From Chara braunii (taxonomy: Eukaryota; Streptophyta; Charophyceae; Charales; Characeae): a stretch of 21,124 bases of DNA. Below the pieces are notes generated by a model. That model was not told where the DNA came from and searched no databases. It saw only the letters and a program-made list of their open reading frames with translations. The translations under genes were made by a program, and so were the position numbers. The stretch covers positions 1,052,839 through 1,073,962 of the forward strand of contig BFEA01000443.1 of NCBI GenBank assembly GCA_003427395.1. The letters are read 5' to 3'. This document shows positions 9,094-17,502 of this stretch, piece after piece (the first letter of the stretch is position 1; the number at the start of each line of letters is the position of its first letter).

Positions 9094-9509
9094 GACCTTT
9101 TTCTTCCATATCTCAAGGAGGATCGAGACCGGCTTTGCTTTCTTCCCTACCGGCTTGTACTTTCGAACACTTCCTTCTGGGATCTTTCTTCTAAAAAATG
9201 AACGGTCGGGATTGCCCTCGTTGCTTCTACGACTCGTGGCTGAATACTAACTAGTTTTCCATTCAGGCAATATCCCTTTTGTACCTCTCCTTCAAATTTC
9301 GCCAAGGCTGCCGGGTCCACTCATACCTTGTGGTATCTGAGGGCCTTGATGAGCTGCAACAAATCGGGGATATCGAGCGCGATTTCCGACACGTCCTTGC
9401 ACACTTCGCTTTGCTTGGGCAGGCTGGCCCCAAGCTCAACTTTCGTCTCCCTTTCTGCCACCATGACACCTGCCTCCTCTTCTTCTGGGGCATGCCCATC
9501 TTGATCCAC
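9094..9509 (-). pseudogene. pol: Protease-RT linker with shifted frames
   Basis: The segment joins protease to RT. One frame (9509-9321) encodes an acidic linker including EVCKDVSEIALDIPDLLQL and ends in TGA at 9323-9321, then stays coding-like (FEGEVQKGYCLNGKLV) to about 9240. The RT frame takes over between about 9260 and 9200 with PEGSVRKYKPVGKKAKPVS. Two single-base frameshifts are therefore inferred, one near 9500 on the protease side and one near 9200-9260, plus the nonsense codon. No separate domain is recognised. Confidence 0.6.
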
Positions 9510-10174
9510 TCCTTTTTATTGAATACCTCCTCAATCATTATTTCTACCCTTTCTCTCATACCTTCCATCCGCGCGAAAGCCCCTTTTCGTGCGCTATCTT
9601 CGAACGAAGGTGACCACGTGGTCATTTTTCCCTTTGGAGGGTCCCCTTCCGTCCCCAGAAGTTGGAGGAGGTCTCCCCGGCCGATCACTGGGTCCTCTAT
9701 GTCTACCATATACGTGCCGTCAAGCACGTGCATGCCTATCATTTCCACGTTTGCGCACCATGGTCTCCCGAGGATTATATCGTGGTCCATTTCCTCCATT
9801 ACGGTCATCTGTTGAAATGACTAGATTGACTCCCTGACTCCTGCTTTGACTGCGCATTTCGTGACATACCCAGCGAACGAGATTTCCCCATCGGCTCCCT
9901 GGATGCTCCCTGTTACTTCCTTATTTACCGTGCAACCTGTGACCGTTGCGAAATCTTTCCTTATGAGAGTGATTTTCGCTCCCCCGTCTACCAATGCGTC
10001 AGTATGATGAGTCCCAATCTGAACCTTCAACTTTCCTACGGGTAGCGCATGAAAACTGAGCTTTGTCCCAGGAGGTGCCCTCATGACCTCACCACCTTCC
10101 CTGTCTGGTAGGCTTAGGCGGATATCTGCAAACGCCTTCTCGAGATCTTCCAGATCCCCTCGACTCCTTTGGAG
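9501..10174 (-). pseudogene. pol: Retroviral-type aspartic protease domain of pol
   Basis: The domain cleaves the Gag-Pol polyprotein. The active-site block reads DALVDGGAKITLIRKDF (about 10001-9951), where Ty3 proteases usually have D-S/T-G-A. The second residue is Gly here, an unusual and probably damaging change that keeps the Asp. The downstream hydrophobic-hydrophobic-Gly block is DHDIILGRPWC (about 9786-9753), close to the canonical I-L-G-x-P-W. An in-frame TAG at 9823-9821 separates the two halves. The hAT-like element inserted about 170 nt upstream of the active site. The frame equals that of the Gag linker once the insert and one target duplication are discounted. Confidence 0.85.
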
Positions 10175-10182
10175 GTTAGCGA
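10175..10182. repeat. Left target-site duplication of hAT-like insert
   Basis: GTTAGCGA directly precedes CAGGG. The right copy at 11764-11771 is GTTAACGA, matching at 7 of 8 positions. Eight bp is the duplication length typical of hAT transposons. Confidence 0.75.
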
Positions 10183-10250
10183 CAGGGTTGTCAGGCGGGG
10201 GCCCCGGGGGCAAAGCCGGGGTAGGGGTTTGACCCCCGGACCCCCGCCGG

Positions 10251-11081
10251 NNNNNNNNNNNNNNNNNNNNNNNNNNNNNNNNNNNNNNNNNNNNNNNNNN
10301 NNNNNNNNNNNNNNNNNNNNNNNNNNNNNNNNNNNNNNNNNNNNNNNNNNNNNNNNNNNNNNNNNNNNNNNNNNNNNNNNNNNNNNNNNNNNNNNNNNNN
10401 NNNNNNNNNNNNNNNNNNNNNNNNNNNNNNNNNNNNNNNNNNNNNNNNNNNNNNNNNNNNNNNNNNNNNNNNNNNNNNNNNNNNNNNNNNNNNNNNNNNN
10501 NNNNNNNNNNNNNNNNNNNNNNNNNNNNNNNNNNNNNNNNNNNNNNNNNNNNNNNNNNNNNNNNNNNNNNNNNNNNNNNNNNNNNNNNNNNNNNNNNNNN
10601 NNNNNNNNNNNNNNNNNNNNNNNNNNNNNNNNNNNNNNNNNNNNNNNNNNNNNNNNNNNNNNNNNNNNNNNNNNNNNNNNNNNNNNNNNNNNNNNNNNNN
10701 NNNNNNNNNNNNNNNNNNNNNNNNNNNNNNNNNNNNNNNNNNNNNNNNNNNNNNNNNNNNNNNNNNNNNNNNNNNNNNNNNNNNNNNNNNNNNNNNNNNN
10801 NNNNNNNNNNNNNNNNNNNNNNNNNNNNNNNNNNNNNNNNNNNNNNNNNNNNNNNNNNNNNNNNNNNNNNNNNNNNNNNNNNNNNNNNNNNNNNNNNNNN
10901 NNNNNNNNNNNNNNNNNNNNNNNNNNNNNNNNNNNNNNNNNNNNNNNNNNNNNNNNNNNNNNNNNNNNNNNNNNNNNNNNNNNNNNNNNNNNNNNNNNNN
11001 NNNNNNNNNNNNNNNNNNNNNNNNNNNNNNNNNNNNNNNNNNNNNNNNNNNNNNNNNNNNNNNNNNNNNNNNNNNNNNNNN
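10251..11081. other. Assembly gap (831 N)
   Basis: All bases are N. The non-round length suggests an estimated gap. It begins within a very GC-rich, hairpin-prone terminal region, a likely cause of sequencing failure. True length and content are unknown. Confidence 0.99.
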
Positions 11082-11595
11082 CATATGGCGGTGTATGGTT
11101 CCATGTTTCAGCAGAAGATTCATTCTACTAATGTTATATGCATTTGGTGAGTGGTGGAGGGAGACCCTGAGAATCTCGTGGAGACACGAACAAGTTCTTG
11201 CTAACCTGTTCACCCATAGCTGCCGAGCTACAGCCCTGAACTCGAATCCACGGCATATATTGATGGTCTGCCCTGCTGTTTCTCATATATGACGAGGCCA
11301 CCCTTCTCATTGAAGCAGCGGTCCTCAATGGCTCGACATTAGTCACATGAGCCATTTGAAGTAGCGGCCCTCAGCGGCCCTCATTGAATGAAAAGCGGAC
11401 CTGTCTTTTTTTTTTTTTTTTGTTCTACGATTCCAGTGCACAGCGCACTGTGCCCCGCACACCCAGCGCGGCACCCCCGCCCCTGCCCCGACCCCACACC
11501 CCCGCCCCCGCTGCCAGCCAACCCCGGCCCCGCACCCCGCTCCCGCGCCTGCACTACATGGGGGTGGGGTGTAGCCCCGAGGGGGGCCCGAGGTA
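11082..11595. other. Sequenced interior of hAT-like insert, no gene
   Basis: There are no supported ORFs; those that appear depend on the N run. Short repeats of a GCGG(T/C)CCTCA type occur at about 11318-11385. A T-run (about 11407-11423) is followed by CAGTGC-ACAGC-GCACTG, a perfect 6-bp stem near 11434-11450, then by C-rich low complexity. Confidence 0.5.
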
Positions 11596-11656
11596 GGGCC
11601 AAAACTGCAATATTGCAGTTTGGCCCAGGGGGTGCAGGCTGCGGCTGCGCACCCCC
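11596..11656. repeat. Two adjacent strong palindromes in hAT-like insert
   Basis: Positions 11596-11626 form a 31-nt near-perfect palindrome centred on CAATATTG, with 15-bp arms broken by one extra A on the left. Directly after it GGGGGTGC (11628-11635) pairs with GCACCCCC (11649-11656). Each could extrude as a hairpin. They lie near the right end of the transposon and may be subterminal structure. Confidence 0.75.
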
Positions 11657-11763
11657 CTGTATTTTTTTTTTTAATTCTTATTTTTTTTGTCGGGGCCAGG
11701 GGTGTCGACCCCCGGCCCCCGGGACCCCCGCCGGGGCCCCGGGGTCGGGGCTCGACAGCCCTG

Positions 11764-11771
11764 GTTAACGA
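11764..11771. repeat. Right target-site duplication of hAT-like insert
   Basis: GTTAACGA directly follows the CCCTG right terminus and differs from the left copy (10175-10182) at one base. It is also coding: in minus sense it supplies the end of the Gag linker, ...QEVVN. Confidence 0.75.
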
Positions 11772-12480
11772 CTTCTTGTGGAGGTTCCTCCTCCCTTTCT
11801 TCTTCTGGTAATTCGGGGTTCTCGTCTATCTCTACCCGTAGCCGAGTCAACAGTTGCCTAAGCCCTTTAAGCAACCTAGGGCTGGCCTGCAACATCGTCT
11901 GAAATGACACCGACACCATGGTTCCTAGCAGCTTGCCAAGGGTGTCGTCGATCTCAGGCATGGATAAGATCGGGATTTGGTACCTAAGCTTCTTCTTGGC
12001 AGCGGTAACTTTGTCTGTAGGCTCCTCTTCCCTAGGTTTCTCATAAACCTTTTCCGGTTCCTCGGCCTCAGGCTCTGCCTCAGGTTCCGAACTTCCAGCA
12101 ACCTCCTCCATTACAGCGTCACGCATAATCCTTCTCCCAGCCGTCCCTAGCTGAGTAGTAGCGTTTACCGTATCTCGTCCGTCGTTTTCCAGAATGAAGT
12201 TGACCTGCGGCCCGCGCCCCTGGAGTTGATCCCAGATGATCTCGCCCACCGGTTTGGCTTCTACGACCGTTATTTCTAACCCGTTGAGCATGATAATGGC
12301 TCGCCGCATCCCTCCTGGCGAGTTCCAGTTCACCCGTTCTCCTTGTCGTCCAAATATCTCCCCCTTTAATGACCTGGTACACCTTCTTTTCAGAATATCA
12401 TGGTTGAGCTTTGGGCACGCGCGCACATAATGTCATATCGCGGTACAGTACTTGCATTGCTCGTTAGCAGGATCTCTCCG
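11764..12480 (-). pseudogene. gag: Gag nucleocapsid zinc knuckle and Gag-Pol linker
   Basis: The frame contains C-K-Y-C (12456-12445), then His at 12432 and Cys at 12417, i.e. C-x2-C-x4-H-x4-C, the retroviral CCHC zinc knuckle that binds genomic RNA. A TGA (12435-12433) occupies the position before His, inside the knuckle. The following 220 codons include a small conserved-looking domain (RVNWNSPGGMRRAIIMLNG), an acidic Glu/Pro-rich stretch, and a helical block around LGKLLGTMVSVSFQTMLQAS, a type commonly found just before Ty3 protease domains. The natural reading frame leaves at 11764, where the hAT-like element interrupts it; codons beyond are transposon sequence. Confidence 0.75.
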
Positions 12481-13387
12481 TCCGAATCCCCGGTTGGCTA
12501 CACCTGGTGGAACCACAGCTTCCTGGGGAGGGAGGGCGGGTCAGGATACTTGCGCCTGCATAACCAGTACCGCGCCTTCCATCTTTTTGAATTTTATTGT
12601 CGACCCCGTGCACCCGCTCATGTAGACTTTCAATCCCCTTCTTTACCTTGTCGCCCGTCCTACCGTTCAGATCTATGATCTCCCCTTCCTTGAGCAAGGC
12701 CAACGTTTCTGTTACTACCGTTTTCTTGGCCAGATCCGTTACCGTGCTAAAATCAACATCCCCCGTGTTTACGAACTTGCTCGTCTGTTGGTAGGCTGAC
12801 AGGATCTTGTCTTTGTCGAACTCGGAGAACTGCCTGAGGAAATATTTGCTCATTATCCGGTCCGTGACCCCGGGGATCCTTTGTGCTACTAGAGTAAATT
12901 CCCGTAGGAAATCATTGTACGTTGCGAAGTTCTTCCTCTGAATTGCCGCTAGGTCGGCCTCCGTTGCCATTTTCTCTGCCGCTAGGTACTTCCTCATCAT
13001 CACATCCCGGGTCTCCTTCCAAGACCGACTTGCGACTACAATGACCATTATGTCCCGTCCTTGGCTTAACGACACCTGCTGTCCTAGATGGTCCATATTT
13101 TCCTCCTCGGTCCACTTTAGTAACGCAGCTAGGTTCTTGTAGTCGATCAGGAACTCCGTGATGTTTGCTCCATCGAAAGTCAGCTTTTTCTTTGCGTCTG
13201 CCAGATAGCCTTGGTTCTTGTTCAGTGCTCGTGTAAGGGATGATACTATCTTCCTAAGGCCGCCTTCGGAGCTACTGGCCTCGCCTGCCGTGCTGGTATC
13301 TGGCCCTTCCTTGCTGGCTTTCTGCCCCCCCCTAGTCTTTGCCGTTCCTTCCGAGTCGAACCATCCCAACACCCTTTCTCTGAGGCT
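12464..13387 (-). pseudogene. gag: Gag capsid-like domain
   Basis: A 300-codon frame follows directly, in the same frame, from the charged leader after the TGA at 13390-13388; the first ATG-like codon is actually GTG, so no independent start is claimed. The capsid-type region starts around KKKLTFDGANITEFLIDYKN and includes LLKWTEEENMDHL, SWKETRDVMMRKYL and NFATYNDFLREF, the helix-rich pattern of Ty3 Gag (retrotransposon gag family), which self-assembles into virus-like particles. Near its end the frame runs into RPPSPGSCGSTRC and stops at 12464, whereas the zinc-knuckle frame is open from about 12530. A 1-nt frameshift in the C/T-rich tract near 12530 is inferred. Confidence 0.8.
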
Positions 13388-13978
13388 TCAGAGCCCTTCG
13401 CATCCTCGCGATGCCGCTGGCGAGGTCGGCAGACGGCTAGCCCTACTGTCTGTGGCTAAGGGGTTTGTAGCCTTCTCTGCCTCCATTCCCGGAGAGTTTT
13501 CTCTTTCTTTCCTTCTTTTTCTCGGCTTTCCCCCACGGTCACTACCCTTGTCCCCTTGCCCAGTTCCGCCCCGGCTGGTTTTCCGTTCGTCCCACGGTAC
13601 CTCCTGCAGAGGGTCTTCCTCGTTCCCAATCATCATTGCCTCAATTAACCTTGCCTTGTATTCCGCGGTCCTTTTCTCTATTTCTGCTAGTTTGCGCCTC
13701 GCGTCCGTGACCCTTACTTTTTTAGACACAGCTCCCTCCGAGTTCCCGGGGCTCCCCCTATCCTTATTCCTGCCCTCCTTGTTTTCCTGGGTCCCCTGTC
13801 TGCTTCCCCCGACTTTTCTGGAACTTTCTCCTGAGGACATTTCCTTCCGGTTCCCTCTGGTGCCATCCGGATTTGTTGACTCCCTGTCCTTCTGCCCTTC
13901 CTTGCTTTGCTCAACACTGCCTCCTAAGCCTGGTCCTCCCTCGCTTTCATGGTTACCTGTCTCATCCTCCTTTGCCAT
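13388..13978 (-). pseudogene. gag: Charged N-terminal leader of Gag
   Basis: It starts at ATG 13978 (MAKEDETGNHES...) and runs 196 codons to TGA 13390-13388, beyond which the same frame continues into the capsid domain. The first 85 residues are Gly/Ser/Glu/Lys-rich and probably disordered. Residues about 90-116 (RRKLAEIEKRTAEYKARLIE) form a likely coiled coil. A basic cluster KPRKRRKER (151-159) resembles a nuclear localisation or nucleic-acid binding segment. The TGA could come from an Arg CGA codon by one transition, which fits the next residues aligning without gap. This is taken as the start of the gag-pol ORF because no coding continuity is evident upstream. Confidence 0.6.
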
Positions 13979-14397
13979 ACTTGCCTACTTCTGCATGACC
14001 AAAGGATTCCCCAGAACAAACGTAGTGCGAGGCATTTAGGTTCCCTAGGTTTCAATCCTGTTGGTTTATCCTTTTACTTGGCAACTAGGTTTTTCCCCAT
14101 GCCTATTTTCTGATGGCTTCCTTAATACGGAGCCGCGTCCGGCTCTGCTGCCTCACCGAGCTAAGGGCGTGACTTAGCTTCCCTTATCACCGGCTTGTTT
14201 AAAACGCCCTTATTCCGTTGGTCGGTGCATAGGGGTCCGGGTTGGGCAACCCGCTAGGAAACGTTTTCCTGCGGTGTTCCATGTCAGGCGGTTATTGATC
14301 ATCCGAGTCCGAGGCCCCTCCCTTTCCTATTTCTGTCGGTGGGCCTTCGAACGTAGCGAACTGTGCATGATTTGCCCTACTGGCTCGCCTGCGGGGG
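13979..14397. other. Spacer between paralogue P4 and gag
   Basis: No ORF is supported. In minus sense the first part after P4 keeps a coding flavour in a shifted frame (GEPVGQIMHSSLRS, then ASDSDDQ), possibly a decayed acidic C-terminal tail of P4 like that of P1. CGGGTT...AACCCG near 14238-14253 forms a 6-bp stem. No LTR border or primer-binding site was recognised, although one would be expected here if the element began at gag. Confidence 0.4.
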
Positions 14398-15189
14398 CTA
14401 GTCCCGTTCTCGCCTTTGTGGCCCTTCCGGTTCGGTAGGCTCCTCGAATAGTTGAGCCACCCCCGTTAGATAATTCTCCCCTATCTCGATTTCCCTTTGG
14501 ATTATCCGTTCACACCCCGTCCAGTCCAGCCAAGGCGCACAAAACATCAGGATGTGGATGACTTCTAGTAATTCGTGGGCCCTGTTTCCCCAGAACGACC
14601 CATGTTGCACAGCGATATCATAGAACATCCTGATAGTTGGAGAGGGAAAGTGGTCCGCCCACATTATTGCCAAGTCTGCAAGCTCTCGCGCCCTTGCGAG
14701 GCTCCCGAAGACACGGTCTATCATAAAACGGGGAACCCAGCACCTCAGCGGTGTGGTGAGTGCTCAAAATTCCCGCCATCCCCCCATTTCCACCCGGGTA
14801 AGTAAGCCCATGTTTCTTCTACCCCTGACTAATTGTCCTATCCGGGGCAACGTCCGGGCGGCCCTTCGAAAGACCGGTGCCAGCTCGTGACCTTGTGCTA
14901 TCTCTACCCCCAATGAGTGCTAGCCGATCTCAGGCAGATACATGGTCCCGATAACTTCCAGATTGGAAAACAGATCGTCTTTGGGTCCTCGATCGAGTCT
15001 CATTCCTGTCCACCGACATTCTACCAACATGAAGGGGGCGTCCCTTCCCAAAGTCACGGTCCGCCATTCTATGTCGAACCCCCGATAGGTAAAACTTGAT
15101 GGGAGGGATACTTCCCATCGTCCACCGTTGCTCGAGGGCGGTCCGAGGTACCGGGGCTAGCGTTCCACTCACTCACGTCTTGCTGCCAT
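14398..15189 (-). pseudogene. Tandem paralogue P4, nonsense-mutated
   Basis: An ATG at 15189 opens a frame of 264 codons, exactly the length of P3, with no gap needed. Stops lie at 15171-15169 (TGA), 15159-15157 (TAG), 14922-14920 (TAG) and 14766-14764 (TGA). Readable family motifs are RWEVSLPSSF, FMLVECRW (matching LVIELEW in P3), VIGTMYLPEIG before the third stop, RCWVPRFMIDRVFGS, an F-Y-x6-G-S-F block, AHELLEVIHIL, and IQREIEIGENYLTGVAQLFE at the C-terminus. Predicted character is beta-rich first half, helical second half, no signal peptide. The family is unrecognised. The TAG at 14922 lies at the codon that is Trp in P3 and TGA in P2. Confidence 0.7.
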
Positions 15190-15308
15190 CGTTACCTTGG
15201 TGATTCCCTGCATAGTCCACATAGAAAGGGTTACAGCCAATCTTCAGAATCCGCCCACCTACTGCCTCCTTTGCCCTTCGTGTTTTCATTCCTCTTTTCT
15301 AGTCCCAA

Positions 15309-16100
15309 CTATCCCTCTATATCCCCGGGAGCAGTAGCCCCCTCTGGCTGTTCGTAGAGCCGGTAGAGATCATCTATGTAGATCGCGCCCCGACCTACCT
15401 CTCGCCGGATGACTCTCCACATGGTCTCATCATTTATTTGTGGGACTCCTGGCCTAGTATTTACCGCTGCTCGTAGAATGCAAAGCACCTCGCGCCCCTG
15501 TTTGTCCCCGAAAGGCCCCATCTCTAGGAAGGCCCGATAGTATTCTCGATACATTAATGCTTCGTCAAAATTTAGCCTAGTTACGACAGTCACCGCCTGC
15601 TCCACTCGTTCCATGCCTCGCATTCGTCTTAGCAGGAAGGGTGGTAGACTCATCCGTATGACCTCATTTGGCAGCTCAAAAACCCCTGCCGCGGCGACTT
15701 TTACCTCAGCCGTCACGTCATCTCGTTCTGGATCTGCAAACTCAAACCCCTCCCGCCAGGTTATTTGCCATGCCCCTTCGAACATTCGCATGGGATCATC
15801 CCCGGAGGCCAAGGCAATCCCAAAGGTCCGCCACCCTTCTTCCGACAGGTGTAAGGATCCCATCGCATGCACTTGCCCTGGGAGGTCCAAATTTACGCCC
15901 CCGAATTCCCCTCTCGTACGCCACTCCAGTTCTATTACTAGGTACACCGTATCTTCCACCAATTCTACCCCCACCCAGTCCATTACCGGGTTACTCACCA
16001 CGTTTCTTGATGGCAGGCTTATTTCGACCCTGTCTCCCGATACCCTTGGTGGTCGGATCCAGCGAGGCCTATCTTCCCAGAACGTCATTCGTCGGACCAT
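15309..16100 (-). CDS. Tandem paralogue P3, intact unknown protein
   Basis: This is the only uninterrupted member of the four-copy family: ATG at 16100 (MVRRMTFWEDRPRW) to the stop at 15309, 263 residues. The open frame extends further upstream without an ATG; the chosen Met aligns with the first Met of P2 and P4. The first half has alternating hydrophobic strands (DRVEISLPSR, DTVYLVIELEW, GSLHLSEEGWRTFGIAL). The second half is helical: MSLPPFLLRRMRGMERVEQ, YREYYRAFLEMGPFGDKQGR, EVLCILRAAV, and IRREVGRGAIYIDDLYRLYE. No transmembrane segment, signal peptide or catalytic motif is seen. P2 and P4 flank it on the same strand. Host gene or retroelement accessory ORF are both possible. Function is unknown. 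Confidence 0.6.
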   Translation of the reverse strand: MVRRMTFWEDRPRWIRPPRVSGDRVEISLPSRNVVSNPVMDWVGVELVEDTVYLVIELEWRTRGEFGGVNLDLPGQVHAMGSLHLSEEGWRTFGIALASGDDPMRMFEGAWQITWREGFEFADPERDDVTAEVKVAAAGVFELPNEVIRMSLPPFLLRRMRGMERVEQAVTVVTRLNFDEALMYREYYRAFLEMGPFGDKQGREVLCILRAAVNTRPGVPQINDETMWRVIRREVGRGAIYIDDLYRLYEQPEGATAPGDIEG

Positions 16101-16355
16101 CTCATAATGCCTCCTTTCCCGCTTCCTTAGTCTGCTTGCTGCACCCACCAAGATTCCGCGTTTTTCATGTTTTAGCCTTTCAGTACCCCCTTCCTATCGT
16201 ACACTGGTTCCCGCCACTATCCCGTTTCCATGCCTGCCCTTATTTCGGCCTCCTCCCTGCTGACTAATGTACATCCCCCTTTCTTATGCTACATCCTAAT
16301 TCACATGCATCCTCCATACTCTGTTCTTCCTATGGCGCTCGAACTTTGAGTCCCT
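16101..16355. other. Spacer between P2 and P3
   Basis: The sequence is C/T rich on the plus strand. In minus sense the P3 frame stays open for about 25 codons upstream of its ATG, possibly an untranslated leader or an alternative N-terminus. No promoter element can be named. Confidence 0.3.
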
Positions 16356-17440
16356 TTAATCAAACCATCGCATCTCAAACAACATAAAGACATCGTTTAC
16401 ATAGGATGTCGCGGCCGCCGCCTCCCGGCTAACTATGGCATCCCAAGCTTCCGCGCTTACCTCTAGGCGGTCGTATTTACCTATCCTCAGGATGGTGATA
16501 ACCTCACCGGCTTTATCCCCGTAGAAGGTCCCATATTTCAAGAAGAACCTATAGAACTCCTCGGTCAGCCAGGCACATTCTATGTGTACTTTCCTCATGG
16601 AGTCGGCTACGTCCGCTATGTGCTCAAAAACCCCGAACCAGTCGACCACGAACTCGGGCACCCAAGCTGTTATGCGCAGGCAGGGAGGCCTGAGTTCTTT
16701 CCACCCTCCCATCACAACTTTGCTGCTAACTTCGTCCCACCCCTCGTTGGCGAACCTCTTGCCTCCTTTTCGGGTTCGCGCCTCTGCATCCCCTACAAGC
16801 CACATTGGATCTTGTCCCATTGCTAACATAGTGCAAAACAGGTGTCACCCGTCCTCGGAGAAGACAATTGTTCCGACTGATTCCACTTTGCCCTTTAACC
16901 ACCATTTCGTCAAAACGGACATATTATATTTTTTGAACGAAATCAAAACTGACTTTTTTTGCCAAAATCCGGTCGGAATTTTTTGCTCCTGGGGGTCCAG
17001 CGTTCCCAAAACGCCGGACCCCCCTGGTCTGTGGTTGAGACCAGATAATTTTTTTTATTTTTTTTTTTGTATCTGGTCTCAACCATAGACCAGGGGGGTC
17101 CAGTATTTTGGGAACGCCGGACCCCCATGAGCAAAAAATTCCGACCGGATTTTGGCAAAAAAAGTCAGTTTTGATTTCGTTCAAAAAATATAATATGTCC
17201 GTTTTGATGAAATGGCTGTTACTTTGCTAAATCGTCCCAACCTTCCTCTTCCCTTATCGGGTTCCAAATCCGTTCTATCCATACATACGATAATTCCCGG
17301 GCAACCTCAAACCCAACCCAGTCACACGTGGTCCCTCTCTATTCGTTTTCCATTGGTATAGGCATCTCTACCCCCCCTCTGAGTCGTCTTGGTTCCCATC
17401 CCTTGAAGATGTATTCCATCATCATCTCTTCTCTAGTCAT
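16356..17440 (-). pseudogene. Tandem paralogue P2, interrupted by MITE
   Basis: The N-terminal part runs from ATG 17440 (MTREEMMMEYIFKGWEPRRL) through DWVGFEVARELSYVWIERIW to the MITE at 17220. The C-terminal part resumes near 16890 with KVESVGTIVFSEDG and ends at 16356 (YVNDVFMLFEMRWFD). Family motifs match P3: DWVG, WIE..W, a SEDG-stop where P3 has SEEGW, FVVDWFGVFEHIAD, FYRFFLKYGTFYGDKAGEV, ITILRIG, and SREAAAATSYVNDVF. Stops are TAG 17341-17339 and TGA near 16850. Removing 336 bp (MITE plus one flanking repeat) leaves about 749 nt. The two sides are out of phase by one, so an additional indel or a different insertion boundary must exist. The function is unknown, as for P3. Confidence 0.7.
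16892..17220. mobile_element. Foldback MITE with 150-bp arms
   Basis: Left arm (about 16897-17047) and right arm (about 17070-17220) are inverted copies with roughly ten mismatches, separated by a 22-nt T-rich loop. The outer arms read CCATTTC(G/A)TCAAAACGGAC inward. Each arm holds a nested smaller hairpin, GGGGGTCC...GGACCCCC. ACTTTGC occurs on both outer flanks (16885-16891 and 17221-17227) and is a candidate 7-bp target duplication, but arm homology does not reach it on both sides, so the exact ends are uncertain. There is no ORF of its own. It interrupts paralogue P2. The superfamily is not assigned. Confidence 0.85.
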
Positions 17441-17502
17441 CCTTTTCCCTTCCTGCACAATACCAGGCCACCCGTTTTTTTCCCAACGTCAAGCCCCCCT
17501 CC

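Larger units (their letters stand above)
10183..11763. mobile_element. hAT-like non-autonomous DNA transposon
   Basis: The left end is CAGGGTTGTCAGGC and the inverted right end is CAGGGCTGTCGAGC, 11 of 14 matching. The CAGGG start and the 8-bp flanking duplication fit the hAT superfamily. Both subterminal regions are extremely GC-rich: 10195-10250, and 11691-11750, which contains an imperfect inverted repeat GACCCCCGGCCCCC / GGGGCCCCGGGGTC. Sequenced interior also has T-runs (about 11407-11423 and 11662-11690) and strong palindromes at 11596-11656. An unsequenced gap fills 10251-11081, so an internal ORF cannot be excluded, but no transposase is seen in the known part. It sits in the retroelement polyprotein, whose frame is continuous across the insertion when the insert plus one duplication is removed. 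Confidence 0.8.
5072..13978 (-). mobile_element. Degraded Ty3/gypsy LTR retrotransposon coding region
   Basis: Read on the minus strand the domains are Gag leader, Gag capsid, CCHC zinc knuckle, linker, aspartic protease, RT, RNase H and integrase HHCC zinc domain, followed by an extra C-terminal ORF. RT-RNase H before integrase is the Ty3/gypsy order; Ty1/copia places integrase first. The copy is dead. In-frame stops are visible at 13390, 12435, 9823, 9323, 8034, 7845, 7824, 6819, 5863 and 5296, with frameshifts near 12530, 9500 and 9200-9260. Two DNA transposons (5993-6352 and 10183-11763) have inserted. The integrase catalytic core is not recognisable. Flanking LTRs are not established; a PPT-like motif at 2641-2690 is a candidate 3' border, and no 5' LTR or primer binding site was found. 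Confidence 0.85.

Noticed and set aside
9821-11131. ORFs spanning the N gap
   Set aside because: Most of their length is undefined; only the flanking protease part is real coding sequence.
11671-11763. Pro/Gly-rich C-terminus of the Gag linker frame (GCRAPTPGPRRG...)
   Set aside because: It lies inside the hAT-like insert, beyond the 11764 boundary, so it is transposon DNA read in frame.
13218-14039. 273-codon plus-strand ORF
   Set aside because: It is antisense to the Gag leader and capsid frame; its Pro/Ser/Phe/Leu-rich composition is the mirror of a charged coding strand.
15668-16267. 199-codon plus-strand ORF (and 15613-16107)
   Set aside because: Both are antisense shadows of paralogue P3, which has family support from P1, P2 and P4.
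16582-17184. Overlapping ORFs on both strands with the same FFCQNPVGIFCSWG peptide
   Set aside because: The shared peptide comes from reading the two inverted arms of the MITE; it is not a protein gene.
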